Below, in pieces: positions 7,445 to 8,290 of a DNA stretch of 8,290 nucleotides; the stretch's first letter is position 1; each line of letters opens with the position of its first letter. The position numbers and the translations under genes are program-made. This DNA is from an uncultured Rhodospirillales bacterium. Lineage in GTDB: Bacteria > Pseudomonadota > Alphaproteobacteria > Acetobacterales > Acetobacteraceae. The notes under the pieces were generated by a model. It was not told the origin of the DNA. It saw only the letters and a list, made by a program, of their open reading frames with translations, and did no database searches. Location: assembly GCA_903932545.1 (NCBI GenBank), contig CAIZGT010000502.1:1-8290 (forward strand). Reading direction: 5' to 3'.

Positions 7445-7468
7445 GCCGAACGAGCCCACCCTTGTGGC

Positions 7469-7647
7469 GTTTCGCATAGAGTGTCTCTAGCTGCGCTGAA
7501 ACCCGCAGAAACCCTACTGTAGCGTTTCGCATAAAGTGTCTTGGCGCTAGGCGAAACCTGCGGAAAACCGGGCCACAGTTTCACATAAAGTGTCACACGG
7601 TTTCGCAAAAAGTGTCTTTTTCGGGGGTAATTTGCGCATAAAGTGTC
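7469..7647 (+). repeat. Array of five 17-bp direct repeats, consensus GTTTCGCATAAAGTGTC
   Basis: Copies lie at 7469-7485 (one change, G for A in ATAGAG), 7524-7540 (consensus), 7578-7594 (CAC for CGC), 7600-7616 (AAAAAG for ATAAAG) and 7631-7647 (TTTGCGC at the left end). All point the same way. End-to-end spacings are 55, 54, 22 and 31 bp, so the array is not a CRISPR, which would need even spacing and unique spacers. The AAGTGTC half is almost invariant, the left half more variable, as expected for protein-binding sites. The gaps after copies 1 and 2 also share GAAACCYGCRGAAA, so these two units look like a diverged 55-bp duplication. Confidence 0.85.
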
Positions 7648-7738
7648 TCTGCGAATTTAGCGGGTCGTCAGTCCGGTATCCATATCGCCGATTGGGAATC
7701 ACCGTAAGGCTTCGCTAGCATCTCCACGGCGCGGATAG
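7648..7738. other. Gap between repeat array and the unknown gene, nothing recognised
   Basis: Ninety-one bases with no plausible gene, no further full copy of the 17-bp motif, and no clear hairpin terminator for the leftward operon. Confidence 0.5.
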
Positions 7739-8044
7739 TCATCCAGCGTGTGCTAAGCCCAGAATGGCCAAGCGGCGCTCGTTGACCAGAAGACTGATAG
7801 GCCGCCCTGTCTCTTCCGCTATTCGCATTGCTGTCAAAACAGTCTCAAATTCAGGAATATCCCTAGGCAGCCAATAACGTGTCTGGCGCGACCCAAGTGT
7901 CACTGGGATTTCAAAACCCGCCTCGCCCTCTCCAGGCCCGCTCGAAAAGCGCACAGGGAGAGTTAAAGCCTCGACTTCGTCTTTTTGAGACAAATCCCGA
8001 TAAGGACGCAATCTGAAACGACGATATAATTTACCCTCTTCCAT
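7739..8044 (-). CDS. Small protein of unknown function next to the repeat array
   Basis: A predicted 101-residue protein that I do not recognise. I chose the ATG at 8044 because CCTCC on the + strand (8054-8058), a GGAGG Shine-Dalgarno on this strand, is 9 nt from it; the ATG at 8050 is only 3 nt away. The protein is basic near its N-terminus (KLYRRFRLRPYRD), then mixed and charged, with no signal peptide, membrane segment or metal-binding motif. It overlaps the end of the upstream minus-strand gene by 14 nt, so the two are probably translationally coupled. Its base composition is more AT-rich than the genes to the left. It may be cargo or an accessory gene of the putative transposon. That it is a real gene is supported by the strong ribosome-binding site and the overlap, not by homology. 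Confidence 0.6.
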   Translation of the reverse strand: MEEGKLYRRFRLRPYRDLSQKDEVEALTLPVRFSSGPGEGEAGFEIPVTLGSRQTRYWLPRDIPEFETVLTAMRIAEETGRPISLLVNERRLAILGLAHAG

Positions 8045-8290
8045 CAGCATAGTCCTCCGGGTTCAATCTAGGTTCTGCGACACCATTCTTTGACAATTGT
8101 GATCGCAGTTCTTCTTCAATGACATTCTCGTCTGGCGCTGGCTCGATTTGAAGTGTCTCATGATTCACAAGAAATACTTCATCGTTAGTATATAGAGTGC
8201 GCGCAAACCGATTATCCATCATTCGAACCCATTGATCTGGCGTGCAAGGACCACTGGCGAGAGAAGGATCGACTATGTGGTATTTGGTGA
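8031..8290 (-). CDS. C-terminal part of an unknown protein, cut by the window edge
   Basis: The frame is open from the right edge down to TAA at 8031-8033, giving at least 85 codons. The visible C-terminus is acidic (IEPAPDENVIEEELRSQL, then NPEDYADGRG). The first in-frame methionines are at 8222 and 8219, but no Shine-Dalgarno precedes them and the frame stays open further upstream (ending TKYHIVDPSLASGPCTPDQW), so the true start is probably outside the window. Family not recognised. The gene reads leftward toward the repeat array and overlaps the next small gene, which suggests a two-gene or longer operon. Composition is lower in GC than the chromosomal genes to the left. Function cannot be assigned. 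Confidence 0.55.
   Translation of the reverse strand, partial: TKYHIVDPSLASGPCTPDQWVRMMDNRFARTLYTNDEVFLVNHETLQIEPAPDENVIEEELRSQLSKNGVAEPRLNPEDYADGRG
8054..8058 (-). promoter_or_regulatory. Shine-Dalgarno GGAGG for the small unknown gene
   Basis: This is a perfect GGAGG on the minus strand lying within the coding end of the upstream gene. Its spacing (9 nt) selects the ATG at 8044 over the one at 8050. Confidence 0.65.

Larger units (their letters stand above)
7463..8290. mobile_element. Probable end of a Tn7/Tn5053/Mu-type transposon (partial; interior runs off the right edge)
   Basis: Seen: a cluster of five same-orientation 17-bp sites (7469-7647) beginning 36 nt after a chromosomal-type gene, then a visible drop in GC content and two unrecognised genes reading toward the sites. 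A possible terminus is the TGTGG at 7463-7467, 6 nt before the first site. Known: elements with TnsB/TniA/MuA-type transposases carry several short transposase-binding sites inside each end, begin with TG, and Tn7 itself begins TGTGGGCG with sites containing ATAAAGT; the orientation here (sites reading into the element) matches Tn7. Inference: this is one end of such an element. The transposase genes, the other end and any target duplication are outside the window, so family and exact boundary are unproven. Repeats from an IS21-like element or a non-transposon origin remain possible. Confidence 0.5.

Noticed and set aside
6372..7532. A 386-codon open frame on the minus strand
   Set aside because: It is antisense to the YeeE-like gene, runs through the hairpin and two repeat copies, and has low-complexity His/Arg/Gln/Pro content.
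7469..7647. CRISPR array
   Set aside because: Repeats are only 17 bp and imperfect, spacings vary from 22 to 55 bp, and no cas-like gene is visible.
7469..7647. Plasmid or phage replication iterons
   Set aside because: Direct repeats of this size occur at iteron origins, but no rep gene or DnaA-type AT-rich region is seen and the left flank is ordinary chromosomal operon. Not fully excluded without the sequence to the right.
8151..8159. A sixth repeat copy around GAAGTGTCT
   Set aside because: Only the AAGTGTC part matches and it lies inside the coding sequence of the unknown minus-strand gene.

Overview
The window reads as GC-rich chromosome of a proteobacterium, most likely an alphaproteobacterium (Rhodospirillales/Acetobacteraceae or Rhizobiales type). 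This rests on the gene families and codon preference, not on a phylogenetic marker. The last ~830 bases look different: they hold a short-repeat array and two small, AT-richer unknown genes, and are probably the end of a mobile element.

Left part (1-2641). The window opens inside the C-terminal part of an amidase-signature enzyme. Next comes a DUF599 membrane protein, starting 5 nt after the amidase stop. A Tat-exported family-5 (peptide/opine/nickel type) ABC substrate-binding protein follows, with no permease or ATPase genes beside it. A strong GC-rich hairpin (2654-2682) closes this block.

Middle (2705-7433). A 500-residue acetyl-CoA hydrolase/succinyl-CoA:acetate CoA-transferase family enzyme is followed by a probable three-gene operon: a patatin-like hydrolase (probable DUF3734 C-terminus), a D-3-hydroxybutyrate dehydrogenase (BdhA) and a YeeE/YedE-family membrane transporter. 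The enzymes fit use of short-chain acids or storage polymer: the patatin protein as a lipid or polyester hydrolase (specific role unknown), BdhA taking 3-hydroxybutyrate to acetoacetate, and the CoA-transferase feeding acyl groups into CoA thioesters and the TCA cycle. The YeeE-like protein belongs to a family that moves thiosulfate or similar small sulfur species; its link to the other genes is unclear.

Right part (7434-8290). A perfect hairpin spans the YeeE-like stop codon. Then come five copies of a 17-bp motif, consensus GTTTCGCATAAAGTGTC, all in the same orientation. Clustered short sites sharing an ATAAAGT core, next to a possible TGTGG terminus, resemble the transposase-binding sites at ends of Tn7/Tn5053/Mu-type (DDE, TnsB/TniA) transposons. 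Beyond them lie two overlapping minus-strand genes that read toward the repeats and that I do not recognise. The transposase itself, if present, is outside the window.
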